The notes under the pieces: model-generated | What the model saw: only the letters and a program-made list of their open reading frames with translations | What the model was told of the DNA's origin: nothing | Database searches by the model: none | From: Ailanthus altissimus | Taxonomy: Eukaryota > Streptophyta > Magnoliopsida > Sapindales > Simaroubaceae | Assembly (NCBI GenBank): GCA_946807835.1 | Contig: OX327683.1 | Span: 811,001 to 875,000, forward strand | Direction: 5' to 3' | DNA length: 64,000 nucleotides | Program-made: the position numbers and the translations under genes | Shown: piece after piece, positions 32,677-43,795 of the stretch | Layout: the number at the start of each line of letters is the position of its first letter | How positions within the stretch are numbered: position 1 is the first letter of the stretch

Positions 32677-33810
32677 TAGCAAGGAAAGCTCCAAAGCATA
32701 GCCGCTGCAGCCCCCCGGGGAGAGGCCATCGGCCTCTCTCCGGAGGGCCTTTTTCCTTTCTCTTCTCTTCTTCTCTTCCCCAAGCTCGCTTCTCTTTCTT
32801 TTCCTTTGGGTTTTGTGGTGTTTTTCGGTTCTATTTCAGGTGGAGTCTAGCACACTGGCCGGCGAGTTCCTGCTTGACGTTCGTGATTCCCCGTCAGTCA
32901 CAGATATGCCCCCCCTCCTTACGGCTCGACGACAATGCCCTCTGCTCATCCAAAAAATTGACATAGCCGTCTACCCATCTCACCTCATCCCCGACCATCT
33001 TTTGGACCCCTCGCCGCGTCGACCACCGTCAGACTTCTAGCCATCACCCCAGTGCAGCCTTGCTCCCACAGCCTGCTCCTAGCCTATTGGGTTGTTGCAA
33101 ATCCGGCGGCTTGCATTACCGCCGCCTAGAGCTGCCGGCCATTTTTGCAATGGCAGTATGCCTTGGTTGCCACTGTTCGAAAGAGGTCTCCTTTTCCTGC
33201 CGTGGCCTTCCTGGAGTACGTCGCCGACCGCCAGTGTTCTGCCGCAGCTTCTTCGTTCTCTGGTGTTCTTGTCGTTCGGGCATACTGCAATACGTGGGTA
33301 ACCCTCCGGCCATCTCTCTGAACTCTCTACCTTGCCAAGCTTTCACCACTCTTAGCAGCTTTGCTCCAGTTCGATGGGGCTTTACTTGGTAGCTTATTAT
33401 CATGGTCCTAAAATATGTGGTTTGCTTGCTCACTGTTGATATATGCTGTTGTTTGATTTAAGTTGCTTTTAATTTTATGCGATAATAATTTCTCTCTTTT
33501 TTTAGGGATCTGTATTTTTCTCATACAGAGGTTTGTATTTCTTTCTTACGGAGGTCAGTATTTTATTTTCTACGAAAAGGTCGGTCTTTCCTTTCTTCAG
33601 AAAGGTCTGTCTTCTCTTTCTTTAGAAAGAGTCTTATCCTTACCCACTATGGATATGACGGCCTTCTTCTTTGTAAGAGGCTTGAATCAGATGATCTCAA
33701 AATGTATTTATCTTCTTTTGTTATTTCTTTGATAAGTATGTCAAAGGAATCTGATGTAATATCTCGACGATATTAATATATGATATCATTTCACTCAAAA
33801 AAAAAAAAAA
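32677..33810 (+). mobile_element. Non-LTR retroelement, poly(A)-tailed, about 1.13 kb
   Basis: A GC-rich, CT-rich 5' part (32695-33440) stands out from the AT-rich surroundings. The 3' part carries a roughly 24-bp imperfect tandem repeat (33504-33640) and a conserved tail GTAATATCTCGACGATATTA, then A14 at 33797-33810. The related locus at 47040-47075 lacks it, so it inserted between the two flank segments. There is no RT domain, so it is non-autonomous or internally deleted. The three overlapping open frames near 33000-33430 differ in phase and are not supported as proteins. Confidence 0.65.
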
Positions 33811-33819
33811 GTTAAATAG

Positions 33820-34242
33820 ATGTCGTTTTAATTAAATCATGGGAAAATCACCACTTTCTGATTTTTGTTTATACTTTTATTTTAGTTTACCTATTAGATT
33901 ATTGATTGTTTTCTGAAATATTGCAGTTATATCTTTTTAGGAAGGTAATTAGATATTTTTCAAGAATGGGAAATGATAGCAAACAGGAACCATTGGCTAT
34001 TTAATAAAAATAAATATTTGATAAATAAATCAAAATAACAAAAGTAAACGAAAGTGACAATTTCCCTAAATTATTCAAGGTGATTTTAAATGATCTTTAC
34101 AAGTTACTTGTTATATTGTTCAATATTAGAATATAATGCTTTTATTTATTATTAATTCTAATAGGTCATAAAATTGAAATAATTGTTTGGATATATAATT
34201 TGCTGTTAATAAGAAAGATCAACTCGTAATATGAAGTAGATA
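33820..34242 (+). repeat. Block P copy
   Basis: It aligns with 23005-23430 and 47065-47420. It is cut off near AAGAAAGATCAACTCG at 34215. Confidence 0.6.
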
Positions 34243-34702
34243 TATAAGTGTTGTGCAGAAGCGTTTGGTTGAATAATAATATCCAAATTATGGTAATGTT
34301 GATAGTAGAAAAGTACACATAAAAGGGAAAATACAAAATTTACATCATTCAGCTCTTAGTTTATGTCCGCAAAAAATGACACAAGACAGTATTTAATTAT
34401 AACAAATAAGAGTATACAATTGTTGGAGAGTAATCCTTATAATCCAAAACTCCAATACACCCAATAATACTCAATTGAACATTTGACTTGTAAAATTGTA
34501 TTAATATATAATTTCTCTCAACTACACAAATGCTCTCAATTTTGGATGCTCTCTTAATTTCTCTCAATCTTCACTTTGTTTCACACACACTTTGTTTCTA
34601 GAGCTAGCCTCAATTTATAGCAATTTCTAGGCATAGAATTGTTGACATATGTATGTAAAAATCAACCAAAGAATTCAATTTGGATGCAAAATCAGTGCCT
34701 AC

Positions 34703-35233
34703 TGTCACGCCCCAAATATTCTCAAGCAATTACTCGAACATTTGGCGCTCGACAGAACCACCAAGGGAGGGCTTAGTCCATTTTGGGTTAAATGGGCTAG
34801 AGCTTCTAGAAGGCCCAATGGATTTGGGTTGATGCCACATGTGTGTGGCAGGTGGGGGAGTTTTCTAGAAAAGGCATATTCCTTGGATATACTTTTGGGT
34901 AGTTGGCATCTTTGGAATATCCCTTAGCATATTCCCCTCTTTAGATTTGGACCCTTGGATTAGAGTTAATCCTAGCCGTCCATTGTATATAGCTTTAGCT
35001 ATAAATAGGTGGAGTTCTCATTTGAGAATCCATCCTCCAAATTGTAGAAATACTCTTAGCTTGTAAGTGTATAGCTTTGTAATCTCTCTTTAGTAATAAA
35101 ATACGAGAGCATTCTCTCAAACACTTGGTGTGCTTCTTCTTCATCTCTTTCTTTGGTTAATTGGGGTCTTGTAGGCTGCTTAGCACTAGTAAGTGTCTAA
35201 GGCCGCACGGTTTCGAGAAATCGGGTTGTGACA
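34703..35233 (+). mobile_element. 5' LTR of the chromovirus
   Basis: TGTCACGCCCC...GGTTGTGACA. It contains CTATAAATAG at 35000-35009 and an AATAAAA polyadenylation-like signal at 35095-35101. The differences from the 3' LTR are near its positions 47, 146, 415 and 526. Confidence 0.95.
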
Positions 35234-35235
35234 AG

Positions 35236-35247
35236 TGGTATCAGAGC
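35236..35247 (+). other. Primer binding site, initiator Met-tRNA
   Basis: TGGTATCAGAGC, a perfect match to the usual plant LTR-element form, two bases after the LTR. Confidence 0.93.
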
Positions 35248-35260
35248 GGGTTCAAAGAAG

Positions 35261-36202
35261 ATGGTGAAGGGAGTTGCTGGAACATCGGGGATTACTGAAG
35301 GGAAGGGTAGAGACCCCAAAGCTAGGAGACATGGGAGTATTTCGCCAGAAAAGTTCGTTGATCCGAACCATGATCTAGGAGACATGGTTATGAGGCTCGG
35401 TGGTGCTGTGAGCAAGGCAACAGATCGCCTTGGGGAGTTGGAGGAGCAAGTCCAGAATGTCGAGGTAGGCCTCGATACTCAAGGTGACGAGCTGCGCTCC
35501 CTAATCGAAAGCTCCATTGACGAGCATGCTGTCAAGCAACGGGACTGGATCAAGGCTTTTCAGGAGAAGGTTTACAACACCATGGACAAAGTTCAAGCCC
35601 AAGTAGAAGAGCTACGAAAGGGGTTTGAAGGTGTCAAGGAGGATGTGGTGTTGTGCAAGCGAGCGGTCGCTAATGGCGTAGCTACTCAAACTGCGGTGGC
35701 TGCACCGAGGGTTGAGGCCCCTAAACCGAAGGAGTTTAGCGGCAGACGGGATGCCAAGGAGCTTGACAACTTCTTTTGGCAAATGGAGAGGTATTTCGGC
35801 GCTATGGGCGTGCGGGACGAACACAAGGTAAGTACCGCAACTTTATACCTTTCCGATCATGCAATTCTGTGGTGGCGTAGGAAAAGCGAGGAGATTCGCA
35901 AGGGTACCTGCACCATAGACACATGGGAAGAATTGCAACGGGAGTTAAAACGCCAATTCTATCCGGAGAATGTGGCGCACGACGCTCGCAAGCGGTTGAA
36001 GAAGTTGAAACAAACGAAGTCCATTGGGGAGTACGTAGAGGAGTACTCTTTGCTGATGCTGCAAATCCGCAACATGGCCGAGGAGGACTTGTTGTTCAAT
36101 TTCCTGGACGGGTTACAATCCTGGGCTGCCAATGAGTTGAAGCGGCGTGGAGTGCAGAATATATCCGACGCCCTTACAATGGCGGAGACGCTCATGGATT
36201 AA
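35261..36202 (+). CDS. Chromovirus gag, capsid domain intact, ended by an in-frame TAA
   Basis: The first ATG after the PBS (35261) gives a 313-residue product. Residues about 35-125 are charged and probably coiled-coil. Residues about 170-305 form the retrotransposon gag domain: FWQMERYFGAMGV, ATLYLSDHAILWWRRKSEE, WEELQRELKRQFYPEN, LKKLKQTKSIGEYVEEYSLL and LFNFLDGLQSWAANELKRRG. The TAA at 36200-36202 falls in what should be one continuous gag-pol frame, because the frame stays open on the other side through the zinc knuckle. It could package RNA for the element; the zinc knuckle would be lost without readthrough. Confidence 0.85.
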   Translation: MVKGVAGTSGITEGKGRDPKARRHGSISPEKFVDPNHDLGDMVMRLGGAVSKATDRLGELEEQVQNVEVGLDTQGDELRSLIESSIDEHAVKQRDWIKAFQEKVYNTMDKVQAQVEELRKGFEGVKEDVVLCKRAVANGVATQTAVAAPRVEAPKPKEFSGRRDAKELDNFFWQMERYFGAMGVRDEHKVSTATLYLSDHAILWWRRKSEEIRKGTCTIDTWEELQRELKRQFYPENVAHDARKRLKKLKQTKSIGEYVEEYSLLMLQIRNMAEEDLLFNFLDGLQSWAANELKRRGVQNISDALTMAETLMD

Positions 36203-37891
36203 CGCAAGGGGGATTCGGGAAACTCCAGAAATTCTAAACCCAATCACAGTAAGGGTGGGGAAGCCAAGGAGTTTCAGCCTCCGGAGAGCAAGGAGGAGAA
36301 AGGCAAACCGCCCAAGTGGAAGGAGCAGAAACGCAACGGCCATAGAGGTAATGGTCCGAAGTCTAACTGTTTTCTCTGCGATGGGGATCATTGGGTGAAG
36401 GACTGTCCGAAAAAGAAGGCTTTCAATGCAATGTATGAGGCACAATGCGGGGACGGACAGAGCCGCATGGGTTGTATGCAGCTGGTCAATTCCCTCAAAG
36501 CCAAGCGGCGTGCCGATGCGCCAACGGGGACGGCGCTCATGTACATTGAAGCCTATGTCAATTGCATCAAGACTCAAGTGTTAGTTGATACGGGGGCTAC
36601 GCACAACTTCATTAGGCGTGCGGAAGCGGAACGCTTGGGCCTTCATGTGGAGAAAGGAGAGGGATACCTCAAGTCCGTGAATGCAAGAGCCAAGCCACTA
36701 GATGGGGCGGTTCGTGGAGCTGAAATTCACATTGGCAAATGGCACGGTGAGGTAAATTTCTCGGTAGCACCTCTCGATGATTTTGATGTGGTGCTAGGTA
36801 TGGAGTTCTTACGGCAGTACAATGTGGTGTTACTTCCTCAACACAACTATATGTGTATTTTGGAAGGAGGGCCTCGAATGATACCGACGGTAGACATGCC
36901 CAAGGGTGGGCGATCCAAGCCAAACGCCAAGGTCCTTTCCGCAATGCAGCTAAGGGTAGATGCTGGGCGCAAAGGAGGGTTACATTCAGCCTCAACAACG
37001 GGGGTGGATGATGCGGCAAATGGGGGCAAGGATGAAATACCGAAGGTTGTTGCCGAAGTGCTCGGGGAGCACAATGGGGTCAAGCCTACTGCCATACCGG
37101 AAGAACCGCCTTCAAGAGATGTAATTGAGGGCAAGTTGGAGCTTGAGATTATGCTTCCAACTATGGGGTTGACGCCTCCATCGGAGATGGGAGAGCTGCA
37201 GGGGCAGCTTGAGGAGTTGTTGGATGCGGGTGTCATCCAAAAGTCCAAGGTGTCACATGATGTGCAGTTTTCGCACAAGGAGTGGGTCAAAGACAAGCAG
37301 CGGCGTGTCAAGCATAGTGCGGGGGACTTGGTGATGGAGACGATACTTCCACCACAACGTAAGTCAGCACGCCCACTTCACAAGGGCCTTGATCGTGGGG
37401 ACGAGGGGCCAAGGTTGATTGCCAAGAGAGTTGGCAACGTCTCGCAAAAGGTGGAGTTACCTTCGAGACAGCGGCAGTGGCGACATCAGGTGCATTCCGC
37501 AAGCTATTGGAAGCAGTACCGTGGAGGTACGGGAGATGCAGAATTTGAGCCACACAACCGGGAACCTTTGGGGATTTCCACACGCCATGACAAAGGGGAG
37601 AAACTTAGGACGAGTCTTGAGTACTTTGTCGAGTGGAAAGGGTTGCCGGATGGGAGAGCACGCTTGGGACACGAGAGTGCACTGCCAGAGTTTGCAGGAC
37701 GGGGTGCGCAAGTTCCAGCGAAGACGCGACGAGGGCGTCGCGTGAATTTGGTGGGGGAGAATGTCACGCCCCAAATATTCTCAAGCAATTACTCGAACAT
37801 TTGGCGCGCGACAGAACCACCAAGGGAGGGCTTAGTCCATTTTGGGTTAAATGGGCTAGAGCTTCTAGAAGGCCCAATGGATTTGGGTTGA
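36203..37891 (+). pseudogene. Chromovirus zinc knuckle, protease and fused RT-stub/integrase tail
   Basis: In frame with gag after the TAA. CFLCDGDHWVKDC (C-X2-C-X3-H-X4-C) lies at 36368-36406. The protease follows with VLVDTGATHNFI (DTGA at 36587-36598) and VVLGMEFLRQYN. At about 37160-37240 comes an RT N-terminal stub ending LQGQLEELLDAGVIQKSK. It is joined directly to integrase C-terminal sequence HKEWVKDKQRRVKHSAGDLV, then a decayed chromodomain with YFVEWKGLPDG. The frame stays open for 498 codons from the ATG at 36395 and ends inside the 3' LTR, although phase changes are evident in the chromodomain. No polymerase or integrase active site remains. Confidence 0.85.
37750..37761 (+). other. 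Polypurine tract of the chromovirus
   Basis: The G/A-rich run GGTGGGGGAGAA immediately precedes the 3' LTR. Confidence 0.8.
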
Positions 37892-38292
37892 TGCCACATG
37901 TGTGTGGTAGGTGGGGGAGTTTTCTAGAAAAGGCATATTCCTTGGATATACTTTTGGGTAGTTGGCATCTTTGGAATATCCCTTAGCATATTCCCCTCTT
38001 TAGATTTGGACCCTTGGATTAGAGTTAATCCTAGCCGTCCATTGTATATAGCTTTAGCTATAAATAGGTGGAGTTCTCATTTGAGAATCCATCCTCCAAA
38101 TTGTAGAAATACTCTTAGCTTGTAAGTGTATAGCTTTGTAATCTCTCTTTAGTAATAAAATACGAGAGCATTCTCTGAAACACTTGGTGTGCTTCTTCTT
38201 CATCTCTTTCTTTGGTTAATTGGGGTCTTGTAGGCTGCTTAGCACTAGTAAGTGTCTAAGGCCGCACGGTTTCGAGAAATCGGGTCGTGACA
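37762..38292 (+). mobile_element. 3' LTR of the chromovirus
   Basis: 531 bp, same ends as the 5' LTR apart from four substitutions. The downstream flank begins CTAC, matching the upstream flank. Confidence 0.95.
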
Positions 38293-38353
38293 CTACCTTC
38301 CAAGGTCAATTTTGGTGTGCATTTTGAATTTTCAAGCCATGCATCTTTGAACA

Positions 38354-39060
38354 ATCTCCATTTTGGCTTGAATAATTAGAACCGCGAGAGAAATATGTTT
38401 TAATGTCTTAACCATCAATTTGCAATCTTCAAATTGTTAGGACATTGATCAAGTTAAAACAGTGCTTAACTTGATCATTATTACCACATTAGTTATGATA
38501 TCTATAGGATTATCACTGGTGTCAATCTTTGAAGAAGTATCTTTCCTTCTTTAATAATCTCTCTCACAAAGTGATATTGTACTTTAATATGCTTCGTACG
38601 TGCATGAAAAACTTAATTATTTGCTAAAAACATAGCATTCTGACTATATAATACACATTAATATGCTTCTGACTAAGACCTAAGCTTTTCAATAATATTT
38701 GTAACTAAATAGTTTCCTTAACAGCCTCTGTAACTGCTATGTACTCGGCCTTTGTGGTCGACAAAGCAATGGTAGAAAACTTGCAGTATGTACTTTCTTT
38801 CATCATCAGTAGTTGGATACAATAATGTAAAGAGCTTGAAAAAAGAAGTATGTGATGTACTTATAGGTTTAGACTGCCTGTTCATGCCAAACTATTATAA
38901 AGCCTTCTTCAAATATTATCTTTGGGACAAGCTAACCTTACTTCTAGTTCTATCTCTATAAATTTCCATATCAATAATCTTTTTGGATTCACCCAAATCC
39001 AAATAAGCTTGTCTGCTTACTAGAAACTGAGAGAATAATATCATTAATCATTTCTTTTAA
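38354..39060 (-). pseudogene. copia family B RT end and RNase H, broken
   Basis: The minus-strand reading gives MEIYRDRTRSKVSLSQ at about 38930-38980, then IALSTTKAEYIAVTEAVKET at 38715-38775, the copia RNase H motif (LSTTEAEY). HVRSILKYNI and LINVLTI-like pieces follow before the LTR. Upstream RT and integrase are absent: the piece is truncated at about 39060. Multiple frameshifts make it a pseudogene. Confidence 0.75.
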
Positions 39061-39262
39061 ATGCAGAGATCTTTCTCTTTCATTTGGTGTATGAAGCTAC
39101 CCCAACTGTTAGTGTTAGGAGTAAGCCAATAAAATTCTACCGATAACTTTATGAACAACCGTGAGCGTTCATATATTAACCTGTGACTAGGTGCCATTTC
39201 CTTTAGTTCTTTTTCTTGTTTACAACTAACCTGGGACAAAATACAAGCTCCTACCTTTGCAC
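39057..39262 (-). pseudogene. Unidentified exon-like remnant, copy 2
   Basis: An open minus-strand frame of at least 60 codons contains SQVSCKQEKELKEMAPSHRL and ends FYWLTPNTNSWGSFIHQMKE then KDLCI, stop. The WLT...GSFI part aligns with the remnant at 30673-30870. It is cut at its upstream end by the poly(A)-tailed element that starts near 39265. I do not recognise the family. Confidence 0.4.
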
Positions 39263-39264
39263 CA

Positions 39265-40015
39265 ACAACCTAAGTGGGGTTCTTTCTCAGATTGACCCCT
39301 CGTCGCTTTCCCTGGTGACCGTGCAGCTCGTCGTCTCGCTACTATTTCTTGACCACCAAAAAATTGTAAAACACCATTCTTGTGCTTTGCTGGTCTACTG
39401 ACTTTGGTTTCATCATTGTTATTATATTGTTTAGTTTGAGTTGTGGACGGTGGTTTTTTTGTTGTTATTGGCGGTTGAGGCTGTTTTCATGGTGGCCGTT
39501 GTCAGCATATTGTTGGTTGGTCGGGATGTTGTTGTATAGGCTTGTCTGTATTAGGCGGAGAAACGTTATAATTAATTTGGTGGGGTATTCTGTTTCTGAG
39601 GGTCTTGCCAATAACACCGACGCCATCACTAGTCCTACCTTCTTCATTATACGCATGAACCTGCTACTATGCCAACCTGCACTGAGAGAAGTTTTTGTTT
39701 TGCCTTTCAAAATCCTTTCCCTGTTTAAGTTAGTTTAAATTTAGGCAATAATAATTTCTCTCTTATTTAAGGGATCTATATCTCCCTCATTCATGAGGTC
39801 TATTTATCCTTTGTTTTAGAAAGGTCTATATATATTTTTTTTTCGAAAGGGTCCATATGGCTATTATTCTTTTTTGCTAGAATTCTGATTCAGGTGATCT
39901 CAAAATATATTTATCTTATCCCGTTATTCTTTTGATCTGTGTATCAAAGGTATTTGATGTAATATCTTGATGATATTAATAATATGAAATAAAAATATTT
40001 TCTCAAAAAAAAAAA
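39265..40015 (+). mobile_element. Non-LTR retroelement, 5'-truncated, same family as 32677-33810
   Basis: The 3' half shares with 33480-33810 the run AATAATTTCTCTCTT, the GGTCTRTATTT-type repeats, the TATCAAAGG...GATGTAATATCT tail and a terminal A11 (40005-40015). The related locus at 30840-30900 lacks it and gives an empty site. The 118-codon open frame at 39382-39738 has no motif I recognise. Confidence 0.6.
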
Positions 40016-40279
40016 CATGTTGTTTGCTGATATATTTATTTATTTAAATAAATGACGACTCTGAGTTTCAAAACTCTTCCACGTCGTTACAAACCTTTAT
40101 GTCTTGTTCACATGTAGTTAATTACATGTTCATAAATAATTAATTACATGATCATATCTACCAAGTCATTGAAATTCGTAAAGCTTATTTTTTCTTTCCA
40201 AGTTTGGATATAACATAGAGAAAATGACCTTAGTATTTATTGTAAGATGTTTTTGACATTGTAACAATAGAGTTTACAA

Positions 40280-40896
40280 ATGTCAACAACAAAAGGGCTA
40301 TTAATCTTGATATTGCAAGTTATTAATATCTTAATATTTACAAACAAATATTTTAATATAAGATATTTACTGTGACGTAATAGGTGCTATTAAAGTGGGA
40401 TTAAAAAAGGTATTTTAATAGATTGTCACATTATTTAAGGTAAACGTAAATATCAGCTGCTCTTGTTATGGGATAGCTAATTGACGTCAGGTAATCTTGT
40501 TTGTAAATAGTAAGGGCTATTAATGAAACAACGAGTAAGGACTATTAATCGTTGTAGCTCCTCTTCTTAATATCAATTACTCTTGTTTGCAAATAGTGAA
40601 GGTTATTAATCGTAATATTATAAGATCTTTGTTACTAAAATATCACATTAATGTTAGCTACTCCTATTTGCAAATAGTAAGAGATATTAATTGTAATGTT
40701 ATAAGATTTTTTTTTCATACAACTATCAATTATAAAGTGTACGTTATTAATTGCGTTAGCTACTTTTATTATCACTGGTTACTTTTGTTTGCAAATAGTA
40801 AGGGCTATTAATCGTGATATTATAAGAATTTTTTTTTTGTTTGTAAATGTTAAAGGCTATTAATGAAACAAGAGGAAAGGCTATTAATCATGTTAA
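40280..40896. repeat. Degenerate minisatellite-like array
   Basis: The core TTTGCAAATAGTAAGGGCTATTAATCG, followed by TGATATTATAAGA, recurs at about 40494, 40581, 40661, 40782 and 40838, at 56- to 121-bp spacing, with a weaker copy near 40290. The first and last units both carry an extra GGCTATTAATGAAACAA segment. No coding frame is supported. Confidence 0.6.
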
Positions 40897-42428
40897 TATT
40901 TACGCTCAAAATGTAATGTAGTTGTTGAAGTATAGATTGAAGTGTCGATTCCATGAGGAAGATTTTGACAAAATAAGTTAGGGAAATAAAAATATTAAAA
41001 CAATAACAAAAGATAAAATTAACTAATTAGTTTATGTGGATGGGATAGAATTATTTAAGAATTAAGAGAAACGTCTTATGATGATGTAAACAAGGCTTCG
41101 AGAATCACAATTATACTTTATAAATTTATTCTATACTTTGATTGAATATTTTTAACTCAATTAAAAGTTTCACATTCCAAACAATCAATCGGAAGATATA
41201 TAAAATATGGTACATTTGATAATAAATGTATTTGATATGACTAAACTCATTGCAAACATTATCACAAGCCATGTTCATCTATACAAGTTTTCTATTATCG
41301 ACAATATATCATTTTGACAATATTACAGTTAAGATCAACTTGAATATCAAATAATTATTGTCTTTATATATTATCTAACATCGGCAATATATCAAGTGAC
41401 AATATTATAATAAAATATTAACTTATAAAAAAATATAACCGGTAATAATTACAAATTAATAAGAATCACATAAAGAAAACATGACTGAAAATATATAGAA
41501 CAATAATATATAAGAGTTTAGACACAAGCAAACTTACAAACATTTGTAGCTCTTGACAAAGAATCTAAATTTAAAAGCAAATTTATTACACATAAAAGTT
41601 TATCTATAGCCTTGCCCAAGAATTTTAACCTAGCTTACAATGCATCTTAAGGAGAAGGTATATGAGAGAATTGTAAAGCATTAAAAAACATCCATTAGCC
41701 TCCCAAGAGTGTCCTTATATAGGCAATGAATGGAAACATATTTAGTGTGACATCAATCTTCAATAATTTAGGCCACCCACTCTTTCACCTAATTTTCACA
41801 CATTTTTTACAATGAACATGATCAATGTAGCCTTTTTGGCCAACATAAAAGTTGTAACATTTTTTTCTCTTCTTTCCATAGCCATCAGGTTCATGTAATT
41901 TAGATGTGTATCTAATAAGATATGGATAAAATACTAAAGATACATCAGATTTTATCCAATAACCCTTTTACTAATTTACAATACAAACTATAATAACTAC
42001 TATTTTGGACTTTGCTTTCAACATAAGAGTTGTAGATAATTGAGTTACTATCTTTTAGATTCAATAATCATATTAGTTGAGTACTTATTTTAAAAATTAT
42101 GGTCTAAATACGTGAGGTGGGTCAACATAAACAAAAGTGGTAATCTAGTTATGTTTTATCCCACTATTAACCCATAAAATGTTATATTTGGCTATTCAAA
42201 TGTTCTTCAAGTTTATGTAAGATTAAGTCATGTTACTATAAGTTTAAGAATTTATTCATTTTGATTTCTACATTGAGAGTTATGTCTATTTTACTAAACC
42301 TGTGCAAATACCATTTATTAATTATAATTTAAGGACAATATTTTATTTCAAGTTTAAAAATACAAGAATTAGTAACATTAAATGGTGACAGAATCTCTTA
42401 ACAAATATGCATTTTATTGTGCTCATCA
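40897..42428 (-). mobile_element. T-family LTR, minus strand (copy c)
   Basis: The minus strand runs from TGATGAGCAC (42428) to GCGTAAATA (40897), collinear with 13106-14664. The flanks GTTAA and CAACC do not match, so it is the LTR end of a longer block (S lies next to it), not a solo insertion. Confidence 0.7.
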
Positions 42429-43795
42429 CAACCCTCAACTAACTTATTGCTAGTTTCTAGCAATTCAAGCTTAAATAGAATATGTAAAACTACCTAAGCA
42501 TTTCAAACAAAAAGCCAGTTTTAAGATCACTATTGCTATTATAATTTTTTTCAATTATAACTTCCAAAATTATTTTTGTTTGTGTGTGCGAACTAAACTG
42601 TAATCTTCTTACCATAAATCTCAATATATATAGCCTTGAGAATTTCTCCAAGTAAAGGCCTCAACTTTATATCTTCACAAGGTTATGACTGTTTAAAAGG
42701 TTAAGATTTCTCTCATGGAGTATAAAAGCAATTAAACACTCAAGAAAAAGTCAATTTTAACGACAAACATACAAACTAACATTGGTCCAAAGATAGAAAA
42801 ATCAATCATTTAGAAATCAACCATTCTTGACATACACCAGCTTTAGGACTGCAATTGTCTCGTGAGAATAATGCAAAAATAGGTTAGTGAGAAAACTGTA
42901 TTACAAAATATTCGTCTTCCAAAATTGAATGATGACTTTATTAAACAAAATGAATTCTAAATCATTTTTTGTATTATTGTTTTTTAGAATACAAGGAAGC
43001 ATTATAAAATAAAATAAAATGAACAGTTTCTCACCAAAATATATTACACAAAGTTTAGAAATTCACTTTAAATCATCCTTAAGCTATGCAATCAACTTAT
43101 TTTTTAATTCGAATAATATTATTCTAAACAAAAATTAATCAATTCAAAAGATCAACTAAAGTTCGTAAGCTATTTTCTCAACCTTTTCACTTACTCACAA
43201 AAGATATGTGAGATTATAAAAATATATGCTTAAACATGGAAATTCTTTTGGTTATATACGTTCAATCATCAATCTTACCATAAGGCTTAGCATTATGCTC
43301 AAAAATATTTCAGAAGTCATTATTTAGTAACCTAAATAAACATAGACCAAACAATTTTGAAATCATACCTAGGTAGAAAAATAATTTTCTTTATACAAGA
43401 ATTACCAAGACTACATGCAATAAACAACAATGCATGAAATATAAAATAAAATAACAAGTTAGTTAAAACGCATTTTAAAATTTAAAAAAGAAAACTCCTT
43501 ATTCTGTCATTCTTAATCTAATTTGACTTAGAATACGTCTCAATAATTCAAAAATGAGCTCTTTACTCTGTCATTTTAATCAAATAAGTATGCCGGAACC
43601 CATCATTGTTTTTAATTTTTTTTGGAATGTAAAATACAACTTATGTCTACTTCCCCCCCAAACCAAATTGAAATATTGTTCTCAATGTTTAAATACAAAG
43701 AGATAAAGTATAGGAGACATTACTTGAAATGTTAGTTATTCAAATGACACGAACTTGAGAGACACTTAAGTAAATATAAACTAAAATGATGATGC
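42429..43795 (-). mobile_element. Block S, minus strand (copy c)
   Basis: Collinear with 11763-13105 in reverse, including the purine tract next to the LTR and the ATTGAGAACAATATTTCAATTTGG region near 43660-43700. Confidence 0.55.

Larger units (their letters stand above)
34703..38292 (+). mobile_element. Young chromovirus-type Ty3/gypsy element, non-autonomous, 3590 bp
   Basis: Two 531-bp LTRs (34703-35233, 37762-38292) differ at four positions that I can count. CTAC flanks both sides (34699-34702, 38293-38296). It has a perfect PBS and a purine tract. Between them lie an intact gag domain, zinc knuckle and protease, a stub of RT, and the integrase C-terminal GPY/F-like and chromodomain-like segments; the RT, RNase H and integrase cores are missing. 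High LTR identity means a recent insertion, so replication must have been in trans unless the deletion came afterwards. Confidence 0.95.
34421..38353 (-). mobile_element. 3' LTR of copia family B, minus strand, split by a chromovirus
   Basis: On the minus strand the LTR begins TGTTCAAAG at 38353 and ends CTCCAACA at 34421. With the nested element and its target duplication removed, it is about 339 bp. It directly follows copia RNase H sequence on the same strand, so it is the 3' LTR of that element. TATAAATTGAGG near 34610 (minus) is a plausible TATA region. Confidence 0.75.

Noticed and set aside
33060..33433. Three overlapping open frames of 69-110 codons in a GC-rich stretch
   Set aside because: They occupy different frames and strands, show no domain, and lie inside a poly(A)-tailed retroelement. 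GC-rich DNA gives long chance frames.
36113..37788. Several minus-strand open frames of 90-154 codons across the chromovirus pol
   Set aside because: They are shadows of the plus-strand gag-pol frame, whose domains are clear.
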